A program made the position numbers and the translations under genes. From the NCBI GenBank assembly GCA_017434845.1, contig JAFSGD010000011.1:1-41272 (forward strand): 41,272 nt of DNA, written 5' to 3'. Positions 6,958 through 14,390 of this stretch are shown piece after piece (within the stretch, counting starts at the first letter, position 1; each line of letters starts with the position of its first letter). The notes below the pieces were generated by a model. The model was not told where the DNA came from. It saw only the letters and a list, made by a program, of their open reading frames with translations, and ran no database searches. This stretch comes from Clostridia bacterium. GTDB taxonomy: Bacteria > Bacillota > Clostridia > Oscillospirales > CAG-382.

Positions 6958-9372
6958 CTAAGAAATCGTATAGGTGCCGAGAACCGAGCGCTTGATAAGC
7001 ATATAGTCAACCGCTTCCACCTCGCCGTTACCGTCGATATCGCCCGCTTTTTTCTGAACGGAATCGAGCTCATAGGTACCGAGGACAGAGCGCTTTGCTA
7101 TCATATAGTCAACCGCTTCCACCTCGCCGTTGCCGTCGAGATCGCCGAGAACGTAAAGCACGTAGCCGCAGGAATCGCAAAGCGAATCGCCGTTTTCATC
7201 GGTGTGAGTGCCGTAATTATCGGTGAGGTCGCATCCGCAGGTTGCGTTCTGCCAATGCGCTTCGTCGTTATAAGACCAAACGGTGCTGTAGGTGTGGCCG
7301 CTTGCCTCAACCGCAACCGAGCTCTTGTCGGTTATCTTGGTTGTTGCCGAGGAATCGGAATACCAATTATCGCAATGACTGCAGGTATAATAAGCGGTGT
7401 TGCCGTCTTCGGTGCAGGTTGCGGGGTCGGCGGGAACAAGAGTCAGGTTATGAACAACGGGGTTTGCGGAATAGGTATAGCCATAACCGTTACCGTAGCA
7501 ATAGTTGCTCGAGAAGGTGCCGTTTGAATATATGGGAACCTTAACGGGAAGAGTTCCCTGTGCGTCAAACACGCCGAAGGCAACCTCAACGCCTGCGATA
7601 ATGTTGGGGCTTATTGCCTCGACGGTGTTGGTTACGCTGCCCGTGAGCGCCTCGGTAACGTCAACCGAAGAGCCCATGTCGCCGTAAACCGCCATAACCG
7701 CCTGCGATTGCCAATAATATTGGGTATCATAGGGCTTGTCGGTTGAAATGGTTATAAGCTTTTTGCCCTGATTATATGCATAATCGGCAAGCTTCATGTT
7801 TGTTGAATATTTCCAGTTGGAGCCCGAAACGTTGGATGCGCTCGAAACCGCAGAGGTTATAATAATCGTATCAGCCCATTGGATAGAGGATTGGAACGAG
7901 GATATCGAGGTATAGCTCTCGTAGGACATTATCTTAACCTCTGCCCCGTCGGGAATAACGCCCGCGGCTTTGGCGCGGTTCCAGCCCATTGCCATAAGCG
8001 CCTTGCCGTCGGAATAAGCTGAAAGCATAAGTATCTTGCTCGAGGAGGTGGGCTTGAGAGGAAGCGTGTTATCGGCGTTTTTGGTAACGGTAACAGCGGC
8101 GGCAGCCATTCTTCTTTCAAGCTCGCGGTTTTCTGCCGAGCCAACGGTTGCCTTTGCTTTTGCAAGCGAAAAATCGCTTTCCTTCCAATCGAGAATGCCG
8201 CGGTTTTCCTTAACGGTAAGAATTCTGGTTACGGCATCGTTAATTCTCGAAAGAGGAATGGTGCCGTTGTTAACGGCAGAAACGATTCCGTCGATAACGC
8301 CGCTAAGGGTCGTCATATCGTCGGCATCGTAAAGCGAAACGGGCATACAGATCATATCAACGCCCGCATTGATGGCATTGATGCAAGCCTGAGTCTGTGT
8401 CCAATAGCTTGCGATAGCCGACATATTCATCGCGTCGGTTACAACGATGCCCTCGAATCCCATGTCTTCCTTGAGAATGCCGGTGATGATATCGTCCGAC
8501 ATGGTTGCGGGAAGCGATTCGTAAGAGCCGGTCTTGGAAGAATAAATAGTATCGCTTTCAAGCTGAGGATAAAGGATATGGGCGGTCATTATCATTTCAA
8601 CGCCCTGCTCGATAGCGATCTCATAGGGCTTGAGCTCGCAAGCCTTAACCTGAGCGAGAGTTTTGTTAACGGTGGGAAGACCATAGTGCGAGTCGGTTGC
8701 GGTATCGCCGTGGCCGGGGAAATGCTTTGCACAGCCGATAACGTTATAGTCCTTAAGACCCTGAATGGTTGCCGAAGCCATGTTGCCGACAAGGTCGGGA
8801 TCGTCGCCGTAGGAGCGAAGACCGATAACGGGGTTGTTTGCGTTATTGTTAACGTCAACAACGGGCGCAAGAACCGAGTTTATACCGAGCGAGGAAAGCT
8901 CGCTGCCGATGATATGGCCCGAATCGAGCGCATATTTGGTATCGTGGGTCGCACCGATAGCCATGTTGCCGGGAAGTGCGGTGCCGGTCTGCAAGCGATA
9001 AACGATGCCGCCTTCCTGGTCGCAGGTGATTATCATGGGAATACCGCCATCGGAAATTGCGGCGTTCTGCATTGCCATGGTAAGATTATAAGATTGCTCG
9101 GTGGTGGAAAGGTTTTGCTTAAAATAGATTATCGCACCGAAATCGTTGTTTTTAATGATGTTTCTTACTTCATCGTTCATAACGGTGAAGCCGGTTGAGG
9201 TCGTGTTCCAATAGCGGAAATCGACCATCATCATCTGCGTGATCTTCTGGCGCAGAGTCATCGAGTTCAAAAGGCTTTGCACTCTTGTGCTCGGTGCCGA
9301 AGCGGTTGCGGGCACGAACAGACAGACTGTCATGATCAAAGCAAGCAAAAGTGCCAAAATTTTCCGATTCAT
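6958..9372 (-). CDS. Secreted GH3 beta-N-acetylhexosaminidase with dockerin
   Basis: An 804-residue exported enzyme with a signal peptide at 1-25. The GH3 domain carries DQEGG (118-122) and the NagZ-type motif KHFPGHGDTATDSH (216-229), whose His-Asp dyad is specific to GH3 beta-N-acetylglucosaminidases, and the nucleophile Asp313 in VTDAMNM. Family members release terminal beta-GlcNAc from chitin-type, mucin or peptidoglycan fragments. An alpha/beta second domain follows to about residue 640, then a Cys-rich segment with paired CxxC motifs (TCSHC, CGC, CDSC) and a dockerin (last about 65 residues, two GD(L/I)DGNGEVEAVDY loops). Ordinary NagZ is cytoplasmic or a lipoprotein; signal peptide plus dockerin places this one outside, probably on a scaffold. 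The ribosome binding site CAGGAG is 11 bases before the ATG. Confidence 0.9.
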   Translation of the reverse strand: MNRKILALLLALIMTVCLFVPATASAPSTRVQSLLNSMTLRQKITQMMMVDFRYWNTTSTGFTVMNDEVRNIIKNNDFGAIIYFKQNLSTTEQSYNLTMAMQNAAISDGGIPMIITCDQEGGIVYRLQTGTALPGNMAIGATHDTKYALDSGHIIGSELSSLGINSVLAPVVDVNNNANNPVIGLRSYGDDPDLVGNMASATIQGLKDYNVIGCAKHFPGHGDTATDSHYGLPTVNKTLAQVKACELKPYEIAIEQGVEMIMTAHILYPQLESDTIYSSKTGSYESLPATMSDDIITGILKEDMGFEGIVVTDAMNMSAIASYWTQTQACINAINAGVDMICMPVSLYDADDMTTLSGVIDGIVSAVNNGTIPLSRINDAVTRILTVKENRGILDWKESDFSLAKAKATVGSAENRELERRMAAAAVTVTKNADNTLPLKPTSSSKILMLSAYSDGKALMAMGWNRAKAAGVIPDGAEVKIMSYESYTSISSFQSSIQWADTIIITSAVSSASNVSGSNWKYSTNMKLADYAYNQGKKLITISTDKPYDTQYYWQSQAVMAVYGDMGSSVDVTEALTGSVTNTVEAISPNIIAGVEVAFGVFDAQGTLPVKVPIYSNGTFSSNYCYGNGYGYTYSANPVVHNLTLVPADPATCTEDGNTAYYTCSHCDNWYSDSSATTKITDKSSVAVEASGHTYSTVWSYNDEAHWQNATCGCDLTDNYGTHTDENGDSLCDSCGYVLYVLGDLDGNGEVEAVDYMIAKRSVLGTYELDSVQKKAGDIDGNGEVEAVDYMLIKRSVLGTYTIS

Positions 9373-9417
9373 GTTGTTTCATACTCCTGTTTTTCTGATT
9401 TTTTTACACACAGAATC

Positions 9418-9446
9418 ATTATACATGGAAATATATGTTTACGCAA
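9418..9446 (-). promoter_or_regulatory. Promoter of the GH3 gene
   Basis: TTGCGT (9441-9446), 17 bp, TATAAT (9418-9423) on the minus strand. The -10 is consensus and the -35 is weak. Confidence 0.6.
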
Positions 9447-9562
9447 GCGATTTTTGGCGTTTTTATTAAAATATTTTTCACAATTTCTGCTTTTTTGTGA
9501 TCTTTATACATTAACACAATCGAATATTTTTCTTTTTGCCTCTATTTATCTTCATAATATTA

Positions 9563-9591
9563 TTGCAATGGCGCTTTCGGGATGGTATAAT
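9563..9591 (+). promoter_or_regulatory. Promoter of the TetR regulator
   Basis: TTGCAA (9563-9568), 17 bp, TATAAT (9586-9591). The TetR start is about 20 bases downstream, leaving a very short leader. Confidence 0.7.
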
Positions 9592-9611
9592 CCGTTAGAG
9601 GAGTGATTTTT

Positions 9612-10187
9612 ATGAGCATTCGCGGAGACAAAACCCACGAGCACATTCTTGCGGTTGCAAGGCGGCTTTTTGCCGAATCGGGCTTTTCCGAAATTTCGAT
9701 AAAGGACGTTGCCGAGGCCTGCGGAATATCGCGCGGGGGGCTTTATCGCCATTTTTCTTCAACCGGCGAAATGTTTGCCGAAATAATCGAAAACGAGCAG
9801 CAACGCGCGCTTAAATCGCTTGCCGATGCGCGTGCCGACAAAATACCCGCCGAAAAGATCTTGAAAACCTTTATAAAAAGGCGAATCAAGGGCGCGACCG
9901 ACAAGGCGCAATGCATTGATAACGCCATTTCGGAATATGCCGCAAACGACCCGCGCGGAAAAGAGCTTCTTATAAAGCGCGCCGAGGCTTCCGTTGAGAT
10001 CTTAACCGATATGATAAACGCCTGCAACGATGAAAACGCCCTCTCCCGCCCCGATGCAGCGAATATTGCGCGCCACGTTATTTGGACGATAGAAGGAATG
10101 GCGAAGCATAACGCGCTTATTCCGCTGACCGAAGAGGAGGTTTCGGTTCAGACCGAGATAATTTTTTCGATTTTGGGAAAAAACTGA
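9612..10187 (+). CDS. TetR-family transcriptional regulator
   Basis: A 191-residue cytoplasmic repressor-type protein. The N-terminal helix-turn-helix is clear (I-S-I-K-D-V-A-E-A-C-G-I-S-R-G-G-L-Y-R-H-F, about residues 29-49). The rest is the helical ligand-binding part, too variable to name an effector. The ATG at 9612 is chosen because AGAGGAG (9597-9603) is correctly spaced; the in-frame GTG at 9603 lies inside that site. It is followed by a ClC-type antiporter gene with its own promoter, and a dyad at 10225-10247 may be its operator. Confidence 0.88.
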   Translation: MSIRGDKTHEHILAVARRLFAESGFSEISIKDVAEACGISRGGLYRHFSSTGEMFAEIIENEQQRALKSLADARADKIPAEKILKTFIKRRIKGATDKAQCIDNAISEYAANDPRGKELLIKRAEASVEILTDMINACNDENALSRPDAANIARHVIWTIEGMAKHNALIPLTEEEVSVQTEIIFSILGKN

Positions 10188-10195
10188 AAAAACAC

Positions 10196-10224
10196 TCGAC
10201 AAAAGGCTTGTTCGGTATTATAAT
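10196..10224 (+). promoter_or_regulatory. Promoter of the ClC gene
   Basis: TCGACA (10196-10201), 17 bp, TATAAT (10219-10224), starting just after the TetR stop codon. Confidence 0.7.
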
Positions 10225-10247
10225 GTTTCGAACTGACGATTCGGAAC
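10225..10247 (+). promoter_or_regulatory. Dyad next to the ClC -10 box, candidate TetR operator
   Basis: GTTTCGAA (10225-10232) and TTCGGAAC (10240-10247) form an 8-bp inverted repeat with one wobble-type mismatch and a 7-base spacer, centred on 10236. It begins directly after the -10 box, where a bound repressor would block initiation. Assignment to the upstream TetR protein is inference. Confidence 0.45.
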
Positions 10248-10259
10248 GAAGGAGTTATT

Positions 10260-11843
10260 TTGAAAAGCAACTATAAATATAAAGAATATCTCGCAAACGT
10301 TTTCCCCTGCATTTATTTCGGCTTGATCTGCGGCTCGGTTACGGGCGCATTCATATTTTTGTTCAAGCTTGCCGCAAAAAAAGCGGAATCTGCCTCGAGG
10401 GCGGTTTATTCGCTTGCAAGCGGAAAGCCGCTTTATATTGCGGCGGTGTTTGTCGGTCTTGTTGCATTTGCGGTTGCAATGTATTTTCTGCACAAGCGCG
10501 TTCCCGAGGCAAAGGGCGGCGGTATTCCGCGAAGCGAGGGCGTTTTGCGCGGCGTGCTTTCATTCCGTTGGTTTAAAACGCTTGTCGGAACCTTTTTCGG
10601 AAGCATGATAAGCTATCTTTGCGGGCTTCCCGTGGGAAGCGAGGGCCCCGCTGTGCTTATGGGCACGGCGTTGGGCGGAATGTGCGGCAAAATATCGAAA
10701 AACCGCACAACCTGGAGCCGCTACGTTATGACAGGCGGCGCGGGCGCGGGCTTTGCCGTTGCAACCGGCGCTCCGTTTTCGGGCATTCTTTTTGCGCTTG
10801 AAGAGATCCACAAGCGCTTCACGCCCATGCTGGTTATTATGGTTTCGGTCTCGGTGGTTTCGGCTTCGGCGGTTAACGAGCTTCTCTGCTCGGTTTTCGG
10901 CATGAGCCCTTCGCTTTTTGCCTTCGAGCCCTTGGCTGAATTCGAGCTGAAGCATTCGGGCTATCTTATTCTGCTTGGCGTTATAATTGCGCTTGCGGTC
11001 GGAGTTTTCGATGGCTCGCTTTGGCTTTTCAACCGTTTTTCTTCAAAAATAAACAAATATCTGCCCGGCCCCTCAAAGCTTGTTTTGCTGTTTGCGCTAA
11101 CCGGAATTCTCGGCTTTGTTTTCCCCGATGCGCTTTACAGCGGCCACGACGTTATTCATCATTTCGCCGAGCACGAGGGCGCACTCGGCTTGCTTTTTGC
11201 GTTGTTTGCGGTTAGGCTTTTGCTAATGCTTTTCGTTACCGACAGCGGCGCAACGGGCGGCATATTTATTCCCACCCTTGCGATAGGCGCGCTGGTTGGC
11301 GCGGTTGCCGCAAAGCTTCTTGTTTTTATGGGAATGCCCGAGCAAAGCTATGCCGCGATCGTTCTGCTCGGAACCTGCGGCTTTATCGGCGGAACCCTGC
11401 GCGCGCCTTTAACGGCGGCGGTGCTTTTCGTTGAGCTTACGGGTCAGTTCCAAAGCCTTTTGTTCGTTGCGTTGGTTATTTTCACGGTTAACTTCATAAC
11501 CGAAATTTTCAACCTTACGCCCTTTTACGACCGCGCGCTCGAAAGCATGGAGCACGCGCAAAACAAGGGCAGGCAGCCCACCATTGCCTGCTTTGAAATG
11601 CGGGTTTCGCACGGGGCGTTCGTTGTGGGCAAAACCGTTCGCGATATTATGTGGCCCTCAAGCTCGGTCGTTATAAGCGTTAAACGCGCCGACGAAAGCC
11701 GCATCGACATGGATCACGACGGCGAAAAACGCCTTTATGCCGAGGATACGCTTGTTGTTCGCGCAAAGTATTTTGACGAAAACGAGGTCCGCTCGCTTCT
11801 TGCGGGTCTTATCGGAAACAAAGATATAGCAAGAATTGAATAG
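10260..11843 (+). CDS. ClC-family chloride/proton antiporter with TrkA-C domain
   Basis: A 527-residue polytopic membrane protein with family signatures GGGIPRSEG (87-94), GSEGP (126-130, gating Glu128) and GGIFIPT near residue 338. E181/E182 in FALEEIH line up with the internal proton glutamate of the Escherichia coli antiporter, which argues for H+/Cl- exchange rather than a channel. GSEGP rather than GREGT argues against a fluoride exporter. The last about 75 residues look like a TrkA-C (RCK_C) ligand-binding domain. The start is TTG at 10260, preceded by GAAGGAG at 10248-10254. Likely controlled by the TetR protein upstream. The transported anion is inferred. Confidence 0.87.
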   Translation: MKSNYKYKEYLANVFPCIYFGLICGSVTGAFIFLFKLAAKKAESASRAVYSLASGKPLYIAAVFVGLVAFAVAMYFLHKRVPEAKGGGIPRSEGVLRGVLSFRWFKTLVGTFFGSMISYLCGLPVGSEGPAVLMGTALGGMCGKISKNRTTWSRYVMTGGAGAGFAVATGAPFSGILFALEEIHKRFTPMLVIMVSVSVVSASAVNELLCSVFGMSPSLFAFEPLAEFELKHSGYLILLGVIIALAVGVFDGSLWLFNRFSSKINKYLPGPSKLVLLFALTGILGFVFPDALYSGHDVIHHFAEHEGALGLLFALFAVRLLLMLFVTDSGATGGIFIPTLAIGALVGAVAAKLLVFMGMPEQSYAAIVLLGTCGFIGGTLRAPLTAAVLFVELTGQFQSLLFVALVIFTVNFITEIFNLTPFYDRALESMEHAQNKGRQPTIACFEMRVSHGAFVVGKTVRDIMWPSSSVVISVKRADESRIDMDHDGEKRLYAEDTLVVRAKYFDENEVRSLLAGLIGNKDIARIE

Positions 11844-11869
11844 AAAATCACAATTCCTTATAAAAAAAG

Positions 11870-11907
11870 AAATCAAGCTTCAAAAGCATAATGAAGCTTG
11901 ATTTTTG
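11870..11907 (+). terminator. Terminator after the ClC gene
   Basis: 13-bp stem AAATCAAGCTTCA / TGAAGCTTGATTT with a 9-base loop, followed by TTGTT. Confidence 0.88.
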
Positions 11908-11956
11908 TTATATTGATTCTTTCAAGGGCGTAAAGAACGAGTTTATATCGGTCTGA

Positions 11957-11993
11957 AACGGCGTGAATGAATCACGCCGTTATTTGTTGTTTT
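11957..11993 (+). terminator. Second terminator-like hairpin
   Basis: 10-bp stem AACGGCGTGA / TCACGCCGTT with a 5-base loop, followed by the T-rich ATTTGTTGTTTTT. It stands between the ClC and MarR units. The gap 11844-12105 holds only these hairpins and the MarR promoter. Confidence 0.6.
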
Positions 11994-12043
11994 TCGTTAT
12001 AACCCAATAAAGAAAACAAGCAACGAAAATTCATAAAATGTTA

Positions 12044-12071
12044 TTGACTTTTTACGCGCAACGAGTAAAAT
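12044..12071 (+). promoter_or_regulatory. Promoter of the MarR-ABC exporter operon
   Basis: TTGACT (12044-12049), 16 bp, TAAAAT (12066-12071). Confidence 0.7.
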
Positions 12072-12072
12072 G

Positions 12073-12099
12073 TTAGGGTGCTAATAATTAGGAGGCTAA
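12073..12099 (+). promoter_or_regulatory. Two tandem TTAG-N4-CTAA operator-like repeats
   Basis: TTAGGGTGCTAA (12073-12084) and TTAGGAGGCTAA (12088-12099) are the same 12-bp palindrome spaced by 15 bp, and together form a larger dyad centred on 12086 (GTTAG at 12072, CTAATAATTAG in the middle, CTAAC ending at 12100). The first follows the -10 box directly and the second contains the GGAGG ribosome binding site of marR. Most likely the autoregulatory sites of the MarR protein encoded next. Confidence 0.7.
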
Positions 12100-12105
12100 C
12101 TATTT

Positions 12106-12567
12106 ATGAAGCGTGAAAACACTATCGGGTTTAAGGTGAGAACGCTTTCGGTTGCGATGCGGCGCGCGCTGGGTATCGGCAGAAGCGACGGCGGCTGCAC
12201 GGGAACACACGGCTGGGTTATCGGTTATCTTTATGACAACCGCGAAAAAGCCGTTTACCAGCGCGATATCGAAAAGCAGTTTTCGGTGCGCCGACCTACG
12301 ATGACGGCGATTTTGCAATTAATGGAAAAGAACGGGCTTTTGGAAAGAATGCGCGACGAAAGCGATGCAAGGCTTAAGCGAATTCGCCTTACACCGCTTG
12401 CACTTGAAATTCATGAAAGGCACGAGCGCGATATAGAGGCTTTCGAGACCCGCATACGCGAGGGAATCAGCGAAGAGGAGCTTGATGCCTTCTTCGCAAC
12501 GCTTGATAAGCTTTCGGCAAACGTTGCAACCGCCGAAAACGAAAGGCTTGAAAAGGAGAAACAATAA
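12106..12567 (+). CDS. MarR-family regulator of the ABC exporter
   Basis: A 153-residue winged-helix protein. The recognition region runs around residues 45-75 (I-E-K-Q-F-S-V-R-R-P-T-M-T-A-I-L-Q-L-M-E) and the wing is R-M-R-D-E-S-D-A-R-L-K-R-I-R-L-T (about 80-95), both typical of MarR. It overlaps the first ABC gene by one base (TAATG), so the three genes form an operon. Proteins of this type usually repress their own drug-exporter operon and let go on binding a toxic compound. GGAGG (12091-12095) precedes the start and lies inside a palindrome. Confidence 0.9.
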   Translation: MKRENTIGFKVRTLSVAMRRALGIGRSDGGCTGTHGWVIGYLYDNREKAVYQRDIEKQFSVRRPTMTAILQLMEKNGLLERMRDESDARLKRIRLTPLALEIHERHERDIEAFETRIREGISEEELDAFFATLDKLSANVATAENERLEKEKQ

Positions 12568-14390
12568 TGCTAAAGAAGCTTGCAAAAAGTATTAAGGGCT
12601 ATGTCGGCCATTCGGTCGCCTCGCCTTTGCTTATTATGGGCGAGGTGGTTATGGAGGTTATCATCCCCATTCTGCTTGCCCTGCTTATCAACTGCATCGA
12701 TCCAACCTCGGGCAATTCCGAGCAGAGCACAAACTTCATAAGCCGCTTTTTCGAAAGCCTTATCGGCAAGCCCGAAAGCGCGGCGGATATGCGCTACGTT
12801 CTTATTATCGGCGGCTTGATCGCGGCTTGCGCCGTTGTTTCGCTGTTTTTCGGCGCGGCGGCGGGCAGAAGTGCGGCTATCGCTTCAACCGGCTTTGCCA
12901 AAAATTTGCGCGCAAGCCTTTTCGAGCGTATTTCGCATTTTTCGTTCAGAAATATTGATAAGTTTTCAACATCAAGCCTCGTAACAAGACTAACCACCGA
13001 CGTTAACAGACTTCAGGAAGCCTACCATATGATAATACGCACGGCGGTTCGCAGTCCTTCGATGATGATCTTTTCGCTTACGATGGCGTTCACGATAAAT
13101 TCGAAGCTTGCGCTTATCTTCCTTGCGGCTGTGCCCGTGCTTGTGGGCGGCTTAACGCTGATAATGCTTAAGGCACACCCCATCTTCAAGCGTATGTTCA
13201 AGCGCTATGATAAGCTTAACCGCGTTGTGCAGGAGAACCTGCGCGGAATTCGCGTTGTTAAAGCGTTTGTGCGCGAGGAAGAAGAGATAGAAAAGTTCAA
13301 CGAATCCTCGGGCGAGATCTATGAAGACAGCGTTAAGGCGGAAAAGATACTTTCGTTCAATATGCCGCTTATGCAGATTACCGTTTATGCCTGCATCTTG
13401 CTGGTTTGCTGGTTCGGCGCAAGCATTATAGTTAACTATAACGTTGCGGGCATAGGCGAAAGCTTAACAACGGGCGAGCTTACCGCGCTTTTGAACTATA
13501 CGATGCAGATATTAATGTCGCTTATGATGCTTTCGATGATTTTCGTAACGGTCGTTATGTCGCGCGCGTCGGCAGAGCGAATTTGCGAAATTCTTGATGA
13601 AAGCTCAACCATTCAAAGCCCCGAAAGCAACGCCGTTTTAAGCGTTGATAACGGCAGCATCGAGTTTAAAAACGTTTATTTTGCCTACCACGAGGGCAAA
13701 AACGTTCTCAAAAACGTTAATTTCAGCATAAAGTCGGGCGAAACGATCGGCATTATCGGCGGAACGGGCAGCTCGAAATCAACGCTCGTTCAGCTTATTC
13801 CCCGCCTTTACGACAGCGTTTCGGGCGAGGTTTTGGTTGGCGGCAGAAACGTTCGCGATTATGATATAAAGGCGCTTCGCGATTCGGTTTCGATGGTTTT
13901 GCAAAAGAACGTTCTTTTCTCGGGAACGATAAAGGATAATTTGCGTTGGGGCAACGAAAACGCCACCGACGAGGAAATGAAGCAGGCTTGCATTGCCGCC
14001 TGCGCCGATGAATTTATAAGCGGGTTCCCCGATGGCTACGATACGTTTATCGAGCAGGGCGGAACCAACGTTTCGGGCGGACAGAAGCAAAGGCTTTGCA
14101 TTGCGCGCGCCCTGCTTAAGAAGCCGAAGATTATTATTATGGACGACTCGACCAGCGCGGTTGACACCAAAACCGATTATATGCTTCGCGAAACTATGGC
14201 AAACTCGATACCCGACACAACCAAGCTTATTATCGCGCAGAGAATATCTTCGGTGCAGGCGTGCGACCGAATAATCGTTATCGACAACGGCGAGATAAAC
14301 GGGATCGGAACCCACGACGAGCTGTTAAAGACCAATGATATCTACCGCGAGGTTTATGAATCGCAGGTGAAAGGAGATGACAGGCAATGA
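12567..14390 (+). CDS. Heterodimeric ABC exporter, subunit with degenerate ATPase site
   Basis: A 607-residue half-transporter: six-helix membrane domain (about 15-330), then nucleotide-binding domain. Walker A is GGTGSSKST near residues 394-402, with Ser replacing the Gly before Lys. The signature is NVSGGQKQR (about 501-509). Walker B is IIIMDDSTSAVD, where Asp527 stands in place of the catalytic Glu. Such a degenerate site is typical of one partner in heterodimeric exporters like TM287/288 and BmrCD. The partner overlaps by four bases downstream. Export of drugs, peptides or lipids is possible; with a MarR regulator in front, multidrug efflux is the best guess. Confidence 0.9.
   Translation: MLKKLAKSIKGYVGHSVASPLLIMGEVVMEVIIPILLALLINCIDPTSGNSEQSTNFISRFFESLIGKPESAADMRYVLIIGGLIAACAVVSLFFGAAAGRSAAIASTGFAKNLRASLFERISHFSFRNIDKFSTSSLVTRLTTDVNRLQEAYHMIIRTAVRSPSMMIFSLTMAFTINSKLALIFLAAVPVLVGGLTLIMLKAHPIFKRMFKRYDKLNRVVQENLRGIRVVKAFVREEEEIEKFNESSGEIYEDSVKAEKILSFNMPLMQITVYACILLVCWFGASIIVNYNVAGIGESLTTGELTALLNYTMQILMSLMMLSMIFVTVVMSRASAERICEILDESSTIQSPESNAVLSVDNGSIEFKNVYFAYHEGKNVLKNVNFSIKSGETIGIIGGTGSSKSTLVQLIPRLYDSVSGEVLVGGRNVRDYDIKALRDSVSMVLQKNVLFSGTIKDNLRWGNENATDEEMKQACIAACADEFISGFPDGYDTFIEQGGTNVSGGQKQRLCIARALLKKPKIIIMDDSTSAVDTKTDYMLRETMANSIPDTTKLIIAQRISSVQACDRIIVIDNGEINGIGTHDELLKTNDIYREVYESQVKGDDRQ

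Noticed and set aside
10260..11843. Fluoride exporter (CLC-F) instead of chloride antiporter
   Set aside because: The gating motif is GSEGP, not GREGT, the internal proton glutamate is present, and no fluoride riboswitch was seen in the short leader.
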